Positions 1 to 8,914 of a stretch of DNA of 64,000 nucleotides are shown here, piece by piece; the first letter of the stretch is position 1, and the number at the start of each line of letters is the position of its first letter. The stretch is taken from the NCBI GenBank assembly GCA_963844865.1, contig CAWJPY010000011.1, positions 186,001-250,000 of the forward strand, given 5' to 3'. This stretch comes from CAWJPY01 sp963844865. GTDB lineage: Bacteria; Acidobacteriota; Thermoanaerobaculia; Thermoanaerobaculales; Sulfomarinibacteraceae. Position numbers and translations under genes: made by a program. Under the pieces are notes generated by a model. The model made no database searches, was not told the origin of the DNA, and saw only the letters and a list, made by a program, of their open reading frames with translations.

Positions 1-820
<820 letters not shown>

Positions 821-875
821 GGTGGACTCTCCCGATGCGGGGTGGCGGAATCCGGCACGACGGACTCGCCGGCAG

Positions 876-904
876 TTGGCCCCGGCGCCGGCGCGCGGTA
901 GGAT
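876..904 (+). promoter_or_regulatory. Promoter of the 911 gene, apparently leaderless
   Basis: TTGGCC at 876-881 and TAGGAT at 899-904 are separated by 17 bp, a good sigma70-type arrangement. Only six bases (905-910) separate the -10 hexamer from the ATG at 911, so the start codon should be at or next to +1. There is no ribosome-binding site in that gap. Confidence 0.55.
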
Positions 905-910
905 CTCTCC

Positions 911-2083
911 ATGTCACCCTGGGCCCTTGCGGCTGGATGGTACCACGCTGCCCTGCTGGCGGCGCTGCCGTGGGTGGCGGCCTTCCAACCCGCATGGGCG
1001 CCCCTCGTGGTCGCCCTCCTGGTCATCGTGCGCCCCCCGGCGCTCCGCGCGCGGAGGTTCGAGCCCTGGACGAGCGCGGTGGTGGCGGCTTCGGCGGTGG
1101 CGTTCCTGGTCGTGCTCGGGGGCTGGGCGGTGGCGGGCGGTTGGCTGATCCTGAGCGTGGCGGTGGCCGGGGTCGTGCTCGGCATCCCGGGCGGCCGGTC
1201 CGGCCGGCCCGATGCCGGCGACGTGGCCCTGGTGGTGGGGTGGGCCACAGCGATCGCAGTCCGTCCGAGCCTCATGGAGCTCGACCACGGCGGCTGGCTG
1301 GCACCCCTGGTTCTGGTGCTCGCGGCCCGCGGCATCTCCACCCGGCTGCACCGTCGACCCGGCCGCCGTGGCGACGAGCCACTGCCTCCCTCCCGCAGCG
1401 TCCGTGGGACCCTCAGCCTGCGCTCGGCGGTGGCCGCGGACGGCGACGGCAACCCGCGGACCGTCCCCCTGGACCTGGAGCTGCGGGCGGGGGACTCGCT
1501 GGCCTTGCTGTGCGACGATCCGTCCGATCGGGAGGCCTTGGCGGAGCTCCTGGCGGTTCGCCGGGCGCCCCTGGCCGGAGAGGTCGCCGTGGACGGTGCG
1601 TCGGTGGCGCCGGGAGACAGAGTGGTGGCGGTCGTGGCGCCGGGCGAGCGTTTCGTCCCGGGAGACCTGGCGGCGAACCTCGCCGGCCTGTGCGACGAGG
1701 AGCTGGATCGCTCGCAGATGGCGGCCATCACCGAGGCCTGCGCCCTCTCCGAGGTGGCCGACGCCCTGGGGGACGAGCCGTTGCGCCGCGACGGGTCGCC
1801 CCTGTCCGCCCACCACCGCCTGCTCCTCCTCGCCGGGCGCGTGATCCCATCCAGCTACCGCCTGCTGGTGGTGGTGGATCCCATGCCGTGGGTGAACTCC
1901 GTGCGGGGCGAGCTGTGGCGGGGCGCCGTGGTGCGGGCATCGGTGGGCCGGACGTCGGTGTGGATCACCGCCGACCGCGAGCTCGCGGCCAGGGCTGACA
2001 CGCTGCTCCAGTTTCGCCAGGGAGCGCTCAGGCGGCCCCTTGCGCCCTTGGCTCGGGAGAGCGGTTCCGATACGATGCAGTGA
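911..2083 (+). CDS. Membrane protein with degenerate ABC-transporter-type ATPase domain
   Basis: The protein has 390 residues and I cannot name it. Residues 1-145 hold about six hydrophobic segments in short pairs. Residues 165-375 follow the layout of an ABC nucleotide-binding domain without its catalytic residues. LRAGDSLALLCDDPSDREAL (191-210) sits where a Walker A loop should be but has no GxxGxGK[ST]. EVAVDG (224-229) matches the usual strand after it. GSPLSAHHRLLLLAGRV (295-311) stands in for the LSGGQ signature and following helix. LLVVVDPM (318-325) resembles Walker B without the Glu, and ITADRELAARAD (352-363) resembles the H-loop region. The domain reading is inference from motif order and spacing. 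The likely role is structural or regulatory rather than ATP-driven transport. It lies just upstream of 2109, probably in the same transcript. Confidence 0.7.
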   Translation: MSPWALAAGWYHAALLAALPWVAAFQPAWAPLVVALLVIVRPPALRARRFEPWTSAVVAASAVAFLVVLGGWAVAGGWLILSVAVAGVVLGIPGGRSGRPDAGDVALVVGWATAIAVRPSLMELDHGGWLAPLVLVLAARGISTRLHRRPGRRGDEPLPPSRSVRGTLSLRSAVAADGDGNPRTVPLDLELRAGDSLALLCDDPSDREALAELLAVRRAPLAGEVAVDGASVAPGDRVVAVVAPGERFVPGDLAANLAGLCDEELDRSQMAAITEACALSEVADALGDEPLRRDGSPLSAHHRLLLLAGRVIPSSYRLLVVVDPMPWVNSVRGELWRGAVVRASVGRTSVWITADRELAARADTLLQFRQGALRRPLAPLARESGSDTMQ

Positions 2084-2108
2084 TCGAGGCGATTGCGGAG
2101 GGGGGAAC

Positions 2109-2387
2109 ATGGGGAGCTTTCTGGGTGGCTCGGCCCCCGCCATGGCGCGGCAGATCTGTGACGGCTTCAGCCTGATGTCGCAGACCCTGGTCAAGCGCCT
2201 GACCGCCGATCAGATGCAGACGCTCGAGTTCGAGCTCGACAAGCGCCTGCGGGAGACCCGCTCCGAGGCGATGGACTTGGAGGACCAGGAACGGGTCCAG
2301 GCCCGCAACCGTCGGATCAGTCGTATCGAGAACGCCCTGCGGGTGCTGCGGCACACGTTGCAGCTGCGACGCATGGGACGCCTCTGA
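2109..2387 (+). CDS. Small helical protein of unknown function
   Basis: This is a 92-residue protein that I do not recognise. The ATG at 2109 follows a purine-rich GGAGGGGG ribosome site, while upstream in-frame starts would overlap the preceding gene. The protein is almost all helix. From about residue 25 it has a charged heptad-like pattern with alternating acidic and basic residues, so a coiled-coil dimer is likely. There is no signal peptide or membrane segment, so it is probably cytoplasmic. Its stop codon overlaps the start of the next gene (TGATG at 2385-2389), which implies translational coupling and a joint role with the 2387 gene. Confidence 0.75.
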   Translation: MGSFLGGSAPAMARQICDGFSLMSQTLVKRLTADQMQTLEFELDKRLRETRSEAMDLEDQERVQARNRRISRIENALRVLRHTLQLRRMGRL

Positions 2388-3340
2388 TGCCCGCCCCAGG
2401 CACCTGCAACCAGGGGTGGGAGGCACTGCGTGCCGATCCCTTGCCATGGCTCCTGGAGGGATACCGTCCCGAGCTCCAGTGGCGGGTACTGGTGGAGCTG
2501 GTGCGCAGGCCGCCGACGAGCCCTGCCGTGGAGCGTGCGCGCGGCGCCGCGGGCGCCGCCGAACCGGTGGCCTCGCTGCTGAAGGACCTCCACCCGGACG
2601 GCCGCTGGGCGGTCTCGGGCGCATTCTGGCGGCGCTACCAGGGGCCGGGGTGGCGGATGGCGGCCGCGGTCCAGCTCGGCGCGGACCCCGCGGATCCACG
2701 CCTGCAGGCGGCGGCCCAGCGCCTCCTGGAGGAGAGCGTGGGGGAGGGTGGGTTCGCGCCCCGGGTCGGGGCAGCGCTGTCGGCGGTCCTCACGGCGCGG
2801 ATGGTTGCCATGCTGGCCGTCCTCGGTTGGTGTCGGCACCCGCGGGTCCAGGAGGCGCTGGCCTGGCTATCCGACGATGGACGCGCGTGGCGGGGGAGCT
2901 GGTGGCAGCGTGCGATCACCGCCGTGGGCGTGCTCGCGGCGCTGACGGAGGGGGGAGAGCTGGACCGCCGGGACCTGCGGCGGCGAGCCACCGGCGAGAT
3001 CGAGGCGGTGCTCGCGGTGACCGAGGGACGGCGCCTGGGCCGGTTCGGTCATCCCAACCTCGCCCGTACCGATCTCGCCGAGATGCTCTGGGCACTGGCG
3101 CGGGCCGACGCGCCGCTCACGGCCAGCTCCCGACCCTCCGTGCTCGCGCTCCAGGAGGCACAGGACACCATGGCGAGGTGGCGGCGGCGAGCGGTGGTGG
3201 CGCCTTCCCTCCCCATGCCTCGACCGGAGGGGGCGGCTGCCGGCGCATCGCGCTGGATCACCCTCCACGCCACGGTGGCTCTCCTGCGCTACGCGGTGGA
3301 GGCCGAGCTGCCCCGTCTCGCACCCCGCCTCGAAAGCTGA
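2387..3340 (+). CDS. Unknown helical-repeat protein, squalene-cyclase-like toroid fold suspected
   Basis: This is a 317-residue protein, translationally coupled to the upstream small gene by a one-base overlap. It starts with a pattern of the form DPLPWLLEGYRPELQWRVL. It then alternates helices with repeated features: a DLHPDGRW turn, VQLGADPADPRLQAAAQRLL (helix with D-P-R) and GWCRHPRVQEALAWLSDDG. Repeated D-P-R/H-P-R-V helix starts and DG-W turns are typical of prenyltransferase and squalene-oxidase-like alpha/alpha toroids. The catalytic DxDD motif of real cyclases is not visible. No signal peptide is seen. The function is unknown; the fold is an inference. Confidence 0.7.
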   Translation: MPAPGTCNQGWEALRADPLPWLLEGYRPELQWRVLVELVRRPPTSPAVERARGAAGAAEPVASLLKDLHPDGRWAVSGAFWRRYQGPGWRMAAAVQLGADPADPRLQAAAQRLLEESVGEGGFAPRVGAALSAVLTARMVAMLAVLGWCRHPRVQEALAWLSDDGRAWRGSWWQRAITAVGVLAALTEGGELDRRDLRRRATGEIEAVLAVTEGRRLGRFGHPNLARTDLAEMLWALARADAPLTASSRPSVLALQEAQDTMARWRRRAVVAPSLPMPRPEGAAAGASRWITLHATVALLRYAVEAELPRLAPRLES

Positions 3341-3358
3341 TATTGCGTCCCGTCCCGC

Positions 3359-4198
3359 CTACAGCTCGACCTTGAGGGGCCCCTTGAGGGCGAAGGCGAT
3401 GATCATGGTGAGCACGAAGAACAGCGTCATCCATGCGTAGCGCCACTGGAAGCGCCATCCGAGGAGGTCGAAGGTGGCCTCCGGATAGGCGACGGTGATC
3501 TCGCGCACCGGCGAAGAGGCGGCCAGGGGCGCTTCCACCGGCCACTCGAGCTGGTCGAGCAGTGAGGACCGGGGGCGCACCGGTGACACCGCCACGATCC
3601 GGTCCGTGGCCTGCACACGCTTGGTCACCTCTGCCCCGGGGAGGCTGAAGCGGACGTCGTAGCTTCCCCACCTGTCCACCGCGATGCGCCAGTCATACTC
3701 TCCGAGCGCCGGCACCCACACCGGGGGCGTCGCGGCGTGCAGGCCGCTGGGCAGGTGCAGGGTGACCTCGGGCGGCTGCCCATCCTGCGGCGCCTCGTCC
3801 AGAACCAGCCGGAGAATGGTGTCCTCGCCCGGGTGCAGGGCGCGGAAGCCGTAATAGGCGTGGAGGTGGACCATGAGCAGCAGCAGCGGCGGCAGGATGA
3901 AGACCATGGGCTTGAGGGCATGGGCCTGGTATCGCAGGACCTGCCCCATGATCTCGACCTGCGCCCGCAGGATGGCCCGCAGGTCGTCGTTGAAGAGTCG
4001 GATCTCGAACAGGCCCGCCTGGATGCGCCGTTTGGCGGCGGAGATCCGCTCCTGGTTGGAGGTCCACTTGAAGGCCAGCAGCGCCAGCACGCCGGTGGGG
4101 ATGGACCACAGCACGACGCCGAGGAGGGGCGGCAGCCCGGCCAGCGGCGACATGAGTGGTTCGAGCACGGCCCGGAGCACGGTGTTGAGGGTGGTCAT
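3359..4198 (-). CDS. EMC3/TMCO1-like integral membrane protein with inserted periplasmic domain
   Basis: This is a 279-residue protein with three predicted membrane helices at about 24-43, 97-117 and 254-271. Between the first two is a charged, coil-like cytoplasmic stretch (44-94, including NQERISAAKRRIQAGLFEIR). TM1, a basic coil and then TM2/TM3 is the plan of the EMC3/TMCO1/DUF106 branch of the Oxa1 insertase superfamily. Unlike those proteins, it carries about 135 mainly beta residues between TM2 and TM3 that should face the periplasm. The family assignment is inference from topology and local sequence and would need a structure comparison. It is the third gene of an operon, 15 bp after the small gene at 4214. 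An insertase or membrane chaperone role serving the first gene product is possible. Confidence 0.6.
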   Translation of the reverse strand: MTTLNTVLRAVLEPLMSPLAGLPPLLGVVLWSIPTGVLALLAFKWTSNQERISAAKRRIQAGLFEIRLFNDDLRAILRAQVEIMGQVLRYQAHALKPMVFILPPLLLLMVHLHAYYGFRALHPGEDTILRLVLDEAPQDGQPPEVTLHLPSGLHAATPPVWVPALGEYDWRIAVDRWGSYDVRFSLPGAEVTKRVQATDRIVAVSPVRPRSSLLDQLEWPVEAPLAASSPVREITVAYPEATFDLLGWRFQWRYAWMTLFFVLTMIIAFALKGPLKVEL

Positions 4199-4213
4199 GG
4201 CTCCCGGCGCCCG

Positions 4214-4408
4214 TCAGGACATGTAGCCCAGGCCCTGCAGGCGCTTCTTGATCTCCTCCTCGGAGTCGGCGTCCTCCAGCTTGGCGAGCTCCTTCTCGAG
4301 GGCATGGGTGATGAACTCCTCGGTGGACGAGTAGCCGGCGATCTCGGCGAAGCGGCGGATCCTGTCCACGAGCGAGCTCTCCAGCTTCACCTTGGTGTAT
4401 CCGAACAT
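4214..4408 (-). CDS. Small ribbon-helix-helix-like protein with LGY tail
   Basis: This is a 64-residue protein starting at MFGYTKVKL. The upstream in-frame codons lie inside the preceding gene's tail and are low-complexity Arg/Pro, so the ATG at 4408 is the sensible start. A short strand (TKVKLES) is followed by two helices (LVDRIRRFAEIAGYS and TEEFITHALEKELAKL), the plan of a CopG/MetJ-type ribbon-helix-helix DNA-binding unit. The end is an acidic helix followed by RLQGLGYMS, nearly the same tail as three much larger secreted or membrane proteins in this window. It lies 25 bp after the 4434 gene and 15 bp before the EMC3-like gene, so it is co-transcribed with both. It could be a DNA-binding regulator or an adaptor peptide; the sequence does not decide. 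Confidence 0.75.
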   Translation of the reverse strand: MFGYTKVKLESSLVDRIRRFAEIAGYSSTEEFITHALEKELAKLEDADSEEEIKKRLQGLGYMS

Positions 4409-4433
4409 GGCCGTGGTCCTCTCCGGCGCCTCC

Positions 4434-6665
4434 TCAGGGGCGCCTGCGGGTGGAAGTGGTTCCACCAGGGTGGTTGTCGTGCCTCGTCGGGGGTTGCTGC
4501 GGCTTGTCCTCGCCCGAAGCGGTTGCCCCCCCGGCGGGTGGCGATGCGGGAGGGAACGCGGCGGCATCATAGAGCGATCTGCCCTCCATGTACGGGGGTG
4601 GCGTGACGCCGAACAGACGCAGGATGGTGGGCGCCAGGTCCACGATGTGGGGATCGGGGAGCGCGATGGGACGGCTGGCCAGCAGGATCCCGGGCACGAT
4701 GCGCGGATCCACGATGTGGTCGCCGCTCCAGGCCTTGTCGTTGTCCTCGAAGGCCGGCCCGCCGACGACGCCGCTGGCGCCGTCCCAGGAGATCCGGTAC
4801 CCGTGGTTGTAGCCGACCAGCAGGTCGGGAGCGTTGCCCTTGTAGGGCCCCCGGTAGAGGCGGTCGGTGTCGAAGATCTCGTTGATGGCCACCGCCCCGG
4901 TGTCCGGATCCACCAGCCCGTTCAGCTTGCCGGCGAGCTCCTGCTTGAGGGCCTGAGCCTCGGCGCCGGGGGCCACGATGCCGTGCTGCTCGCGGCCGGC
5001 GAGGTTGAGGAAGATGCCCACCAGCCCCACGGCGTAGGCGCGGGTCTTCGACCAGTCCACCGCCCGCAGCCACTCGTCCTGGCCCTCGGTGCCCTCCGCC
5101 AGGGTCAGGTAGCCGTGATCGCGGAGCCAGGCGTTGAGGTTGATCCCCCGCCGGAAGGACGTGCAGCCGTGGTCCGAGAGCACGATCAGCAGGTCATCGT
5201 CCCGGAGCCGGGCCATGACCGAGCCGACGATCTCGTCGTTGCGCTCATACACCCGCTCGATGGCCTCGTGGTGGTCTGGGTCCTCCCCTTCCCACCGCGC
5301 CGGGTGGTCCTCCTCCAGATAGCGCCAGAACATGTGGTTGACCCGGTCGGCGGCGTCGAACACCGTCACCAGGGCTCCCGTGGAGAGGCGATCCAGGGCG
5401 GCGGAGAGCATCTGCTCCCGCTCCCGGTCGATGTCCATGGTCTGGGTCCAGAACGTGCGGTCGTCGGTCACGCGCTCGTTCAGGGCCCAGGTGTCCTCGG
5501 CCAGGCCGAGGGTGGCGTAGGGCCCAACCCGCTTGCCGAGATAGGCCGAGAAGTACGAGGGGTGCGAGATGGGCATGGCGGGCTTCTCGGGCTGGATGTT
5601 GATGGGCGACACGTACAGGGAGACGTGCTCGTCGGCCTCCTTGAGGAGGAGGCGGCAGAGCCCCTCCACCTTGACGCCGGCGATGGCGGGGAAGCGCAGC
5701 TTCACCCAGTCGGAGAGCTCGCCCACGGCGAGCTCGGTGCGGCTGCCGTCGACGCTCACCACGGCCGAGCGGCCGGAGGGATCGGGCTCGACGGCCAGCG
5801 GCAACACCATGGGCGGGCTGCCGGCGCGGAAGGCGTTGTCCGGTCCCCGCACCTCGCCGGTGAAGCGGCCTTCCGCGGCGGCGCGGAGCTCGCTGCGGAT
5901 GCCCCCTTCCCGAATCCTGCCTGCCGCCGGACGGGTGGTGAAGAGCTGGAAGGTGCCCTGGGTCCCCAGGAGATCGGGGACGCACATGGCCGCGAGCTGG
6001 GCGCCGTAGAAGCGGTCCGGGGGGAAGGTGATGGGCACGCGCAGGATCGTGCTCCAGATGTTGTGGTCCCCGAGGATCGACCACCAGGGTCGTGACTTCC
6101 GAAGCAGCCGGATGTCGGGGCGAGCGAGGGGGATGCGGTAGGAGCCGAGCTTGAGGACCCGTTTCACGTCGCCGATGTGGGTCGAGGACAGGCGCGGCAG
6201 GTAGGTCCGGGGGTCCCGGTCGAGGAAATCGAAGATGTTGTGGCGGCCGGGATTAGTGCCGGTGGCGAAGGTGGACCACGCGACCGGCGTGATGGAGGGA
6301 TAGGTGGTTTGCAGCCGCCGGTAGCAGCCGCCCGCGGCCAGGCGGGCCAGGTTGGGGAGCTTGCCGTCGGCCAGCATGCGCTCGGTCAGCGTGGCGTCCT
6401 GGCCGTCGAAACCGAGGACCACGACCCGGCGCACCAGGGGTTTGGAGCGCTGGCGCCGGCGCAGTGCGCGCCACAGGGTGCGGAAGGGCCACAGCAGGAT
6501 CGAGACGCCGGCCAGGATCGCGGTCACCAGGAGCACCGCGAAGGAGCCGAAGACCGCGAACCCGGCCCCGGGTCCGATGTACGCGTCGGCCGGCGCGGCG
6601 ATGGCCACGGCTGCGATGGTCGCCAGGACCATCAATGTGGCTCGCTGTGCCGAAGATGTCCTCAC
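4434..6665 (-). CDS. Alkaline-phosphatase-fold phosphodiesterase/phosphotransferase, membrane-anchored
   Basis: This is a 743-residue protein of the type I phosphodiesterase/nucleotide pyrophosphatase branch of the alkaline phosphatase superfamily. The GTG start at 6665 follows AGGGAGAG; an ATG at 6632 is an alternative. The N-terminus is a signal-like helix ending at ADAYIGPGAG, then a second membrane helix (about 36-60) and a basic stretch. The catalytic fold begins at RRVVVLGFDGQDA, with metal ligand D87. The likely nucleophile is T126 in YPSITPVAWSTF, and further metal sites sit in VFDAADRVNHMFW and LIVLSDHG. The catalytic part should lie outside the cytoplasmic membrane. The substrate is not evident; phosphodiesters of lipids or glycans are usual for the superfamily. 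First gene of a three-gene operon. Confidence 0.85.
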   Translation of the reverse strand: MRTSSAQRATLMVLATIAAVAIAAPADAYIGPGAGFAVFGSFAVLLVTAILAGVSILLWPFRTLWRALRRRQRSKPLVRRVVVLGFDGQDATLTERMLADGKLPNLARLAAGGCYRRLQTTYPSITPVAWSTFATGTNPGRHNIFDFLDRDPRTYLPRLSSTHIGDVKRVLKLGSYRIPLARPDIRLLRKSRPWWSILGDHNIWSTILRVPITFPPDRFYGAQLAAMCVPDLLGTQGTFQLFTTRPAAGRIREGGIRSELRAAAEGRFTGEVRGPDNAFRAGSPPMVLPLAVEPDPSGRSAVVSVDGSRTELAVGELSDWVKLRFPAIAGVKVEGLCRLLLKEADEHVSLYVSPINIQPEKPAMPISHPSYFSAYLGKRVGPYATLGLAEDTWALNERVTDDRTFWTQTMDIDREREQMLSAALDRLSTGALVTVFDAADRVNHMFWRYLEEDHPARWEGEDPDHHEAIERVYERNDEIVGSVMARLRDDDLLIVLSDHGCTSFRRGINLNAWLRDHGYLTLAEGTEGQDEWLRAVDWSKTRAYAVGLVGIFLNLAGREQHGIVAPGAEAQALKQELAGKLNGLVDPDTGAVAINEIFDTDRLYRGPYKGNAPDLLVGYNHGYRISWDGASGVVGGPAFEDNDKAWSGDHIVDPRIVPGILLASRPIALPDPHIVDLAPTILRLFGVTPPPYMEGRSLYDAAAFPPASPPAGGATASGEDKPQQPPTRHDNHPGGTTSTRRRP

Positions 6666-6728
6666 GAGCAGCTCTCCCTCCCCTCGTCCACCGACCGCGG
6701 CAGGCGAATCGACCGCTCCACCATACCG

Positions 6729-6740
6729 CCGCCGCGGCGG
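6729..6740. promoter_or_regulatory. Perfect 12-bp palindrome between divergent genes
   Basis: CCGCCGCGGCGG lies between the divergent starts at 6665 and 6837. TAGTAT (6743-6748) follows it on the plus strand and could be the -10 of the sulfotransferase gene, which would make the palindrome overlap that promoter. In DNA this GC-rich the palindrome could be chance. Confidence 0.25.
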
Positions 6741-6836
6741 TGTAGTATAGGGGGCGTGCCGCGGCTGGACAAGCGAACGGCGGGCGCTGATCCGGCCGTC
6801 GCCGATCCCGGCAAAATGCGAGGAGGGAGCGACCCG

Positions 6837-7454
6837 ATGCTGGAGCTGTGGCGACGTGTGCGGGCCGGACGGCCGGTGGTGGTGGTATCGGGCCTGCCAC
6901 GTTCCGGCACCTCCATGGCCATGAAGATGCTGGCCGCCGCCGGCCTCGAGCTGGTCACCGACGAGGTGCGCACGGCCGACGAGGACAACCCCAAGGGGTA
7001 CTTCGAGGACGAGCGGGTGAAGGACCTCGCCGGAACAACCGACCGACGCTGGGTCGCGACCGCGCGCGGCAAGGTGATCAAGGTCGTGTCGTCCCTCCTC
7101 CTGTACCTGCCTCCACAGTACCGGTACCGGGTGGTGTTCATGCGCCGGGACCTGGACGAGGTGCTGGCCTCCCAAGCGAAGATGCTCGAACGGCGCGGGG
7201 AGGGTGCAGCCGGCGGTGACGAGGAGCTGCGCGACTCGTACGTCCAGCACCTGGAGAAGGTGGCGTTCCAGCTCCGGTACCGGCCGAACTTCGAGGCCCT
7301 GTACGTGGACTACCGGGACGTGCTCGAGCATCCCGAAGCCCAGGCGCGACGGATCGCCGACTTCCTGGGGGGCGGCCTGGACGTGGCCCGGATGGCCGAG
7401 GCGGTGGACCCGAACCTGTACCGCAACCGCCGCGAGGACCTCGTCTCCTCCTGA
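6837..7454 (+). CDS. P-loop sulfotransferase family protein
   Basis: This is a 205-residue protein with an N-terminal phosphate loop VVVSGLPRSGTSMAMKML (about 15-32), the 5'-phosphosulfate-binding signature of PAPS-dependent sulfotransferases. It is followed by the family-typical NPKGYFE segment, a FMRRDLDEVLASQ segment, and YVDYRDVLEHPEAQ near the C-terminus. No signal peptide is seen, so it is probably cytoplasmic. The ATG at 6837 follows AGGAGGG ten bases upstream; an in-frame ATG at 6816 would add seven residues. The acceptor substrate is unknown. It is short for the family but looks complete. The PAPS donor could come from the APS kinase encoded at 10145. Confidence 0.85.
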   Translation: MLELWRRVRAGRPVVVVSGLPRSGTSMAMKMLAAAGLELVTDEVRTADEDNPKGYFEDERVKDLAGTTDRRWVATARGKVIKVVSSLLLYLPPQYRYRVVFMRRDLDEVLASQAKMLERRGEGAAGGDEELRDSYVQHLEKVAFQLRYRPNFEALYVDYRDVLEHPEAQARRIADFLGGGLDVARMAEAVDPNLYRNRREDLVSS

Positions 7455-7492
7455 GCTGATCGCTCCGTGCTTCGGGTCCCTCCGAGGGTGGA

Positions 7493-8914
7493 TCAGGTCC
7501 CCGGCGAGTAGAAGCACACCACCTTGGGCTCGGTCATCTCCTGCAGGGAGAAGCGGATGCCCTCGCGGCCCAGGCCCGAGCCCTTGACGCCTCCGAAGGG
7601 CATGGAGTCGAGCCGGTAGTCGGTGGAGTCGTTGATCATGACGCCACCGCACTCCAGGCCCGACGCCATGCGGTGGGCGATGTCCAGATCGCGGGTGAAG
7701 CCGGCGGCGTGAAGGCCGAAGTCGACGCTGTTGGCGGCCGCGATGGCCTCGTCGAGGTCGTCGACCGGGTACAGGTTGACGGTGGGGCCGAAGACCTCGT
7801 CCCGGTGGAGGTGGGCGGTTTCGGGGACCTCTTCGAGCACTGTGGGCTCGAGGAGAGCGCCCTCGCGGCGCCCGCCGCAGAGGACGCGCGCGCCGCCCTC
7901 CACGGCCTCCCGTATCCAGCTCTCCACGCGCTGCGCCTCATCCCGGGTGATCATGGGCCCCATGTCGGTGGTCTCCTCCAGCTTGTGGCCGGGGCGCAGG
8001 GCGCTGGTCCGGGCCACCACGAGATCCCGGAACCGGTCGTACACCGGGCGGTGGACGTAGATGCGCTGAACGCCGATGCAGTTCTGGCCGGCCGCCCAGA
8101 AGGCTCCGGAGACCGAGGAAGAGGCCGCCCACTCGAGGTCGGCGTCGGACCAGACGATGACCGGGGAGTTGGAGCCGAGCTCCATGCCCACCTTCTTGAG
8201 CCCGATCCGGGCCATGATGTGGCGGCCGGCCTCCAGGCCTCCCGTGAAGGACACCATGCGCACCCGCGGGTCCGACACCAGGGCGTCACCGAGGGCCGCG
8301 CCATGGCCCGTGAGGGTCTGCAGCACGGTGTCCGGGAGCCCGGCCTCGAGGAGCGCTGCGGTGAGCTTGATGGCCGACAGGGGCGTCACCGTGGCGGGCT
8401 TGAGGATGACCGCGTTGCCGCCGGCGATGGCCGGTCCCAGCTTGTGGGCGACCAGGTTCAGCGGGTCGTTGAAGGGCGTGATGGCCAGCACGACGCCCAC
8501 CGGCTCGCGCGAGAAGTAGCCGTGGCGGCGCTCGCCACCGGGAAAGGAGTCGAAGGGGATGGTCTCGCCCGCCAGTCGCTTGGCCTCCTCCCCGGCGACG
8601 GTGAGGGTGTTGACACACCGCCCCGCCTCCTTGCGCGCCTCGCGGATGGTCTTGGAGCTCTCGCGCGCGATGGTGACGGCGAAGTCCTCCAGCTCCCGCT
8701 CGACGATGGCGGCCGCTCCCAGCAGGACCCGGGAGCGCTCGTGGCTCCTCATGGCGCGGGCGACGGCGGTGGCGGCGGCGGCGGTCGCGAGGGCGCGCTC
8801 GACGTCGTCGCCGGATGCGGACGGCACGGTGTCGATGAGCGCGTCGTCCCAGGGATCGCGAACCTCGATACGGTCGTCCCGGTCGACCCAGGCGCCGGCC
8901 AGCAGCATCTTCAT
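7493..8914 (-). CDS. NAD(P)+-dependent aldehyde dehydrogenase
   Basis: This is a 473-residue member of the aldehyde dehydrogenase superfamily. The catalytic Cys is C279 in FWAAGQNCIGVQ, the general base is E245 in VGMELGSNSP, and the cofactor-binding Lys is K172 in VILKPA. The NDPLNLVAHKLGPAIAGGN stretch and the overall pattern place it with the lactaldehyde, glycolaldehyde and phosphonoacetaldehyde branch rather than the betaine or succinate-semialdehyde branches. The substrate cannot be fixed from sequence. Its ATG overlaps the stop of the homoserine dehydrogenase gene (ATGA), so the two are translated together. That suggests a linked semialdehyde step, for example aspartate semialdehyde made from homoserine; this is inference. 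Confidence 0.9.
   Translation of the reverse strand: MKMLLAGAWVDRDDRIEVRDPWDDALIDTVPSASGDDVERALATAAAATAVARAMRSHERSRVLLGAAAIVERELEDFAVTIARESSKTIREARKEAGRCVNTLTVAGEEAKRLAGETIPFDSFPGGERRHGYFSREPVGVVLAITPFNDPLNLVAHKLGPAIAGGNAVILKPATVTPLSAIKLTAALLEAGLPDTVLQTLTGHGAALGDALVSDPRVRMVSFTGGLEAGRHIMARIGLKKVGMELGSNSPVIVWSDADLEWAASSSVSGAFWAAGQNCIGVQRIYVHRPVYDRFRDLVVARTSALRPGHKLEETTDMGPMITRDEAQRVESWIREAVEGGARVLCGGRREGALLEPTVLEEVPETAHLHRDEVFGPTVNLYPVDDLDEAIAAANSVDFGLHAAGFTRDLDIAHRMASGLECGGVMINDSTDYRLDSMPFGGVKGSGLGREGIRFSLQEMTEPKVVCFYSPGT

Noticed and set aside
4392..6095. Long plus-strand reading frame opposite the phosphodiesterase gene
   Set aside because: It is the antisense shadow of a well-supported gene; the translation is Val/Gly/Asp/His-rich with no motif.
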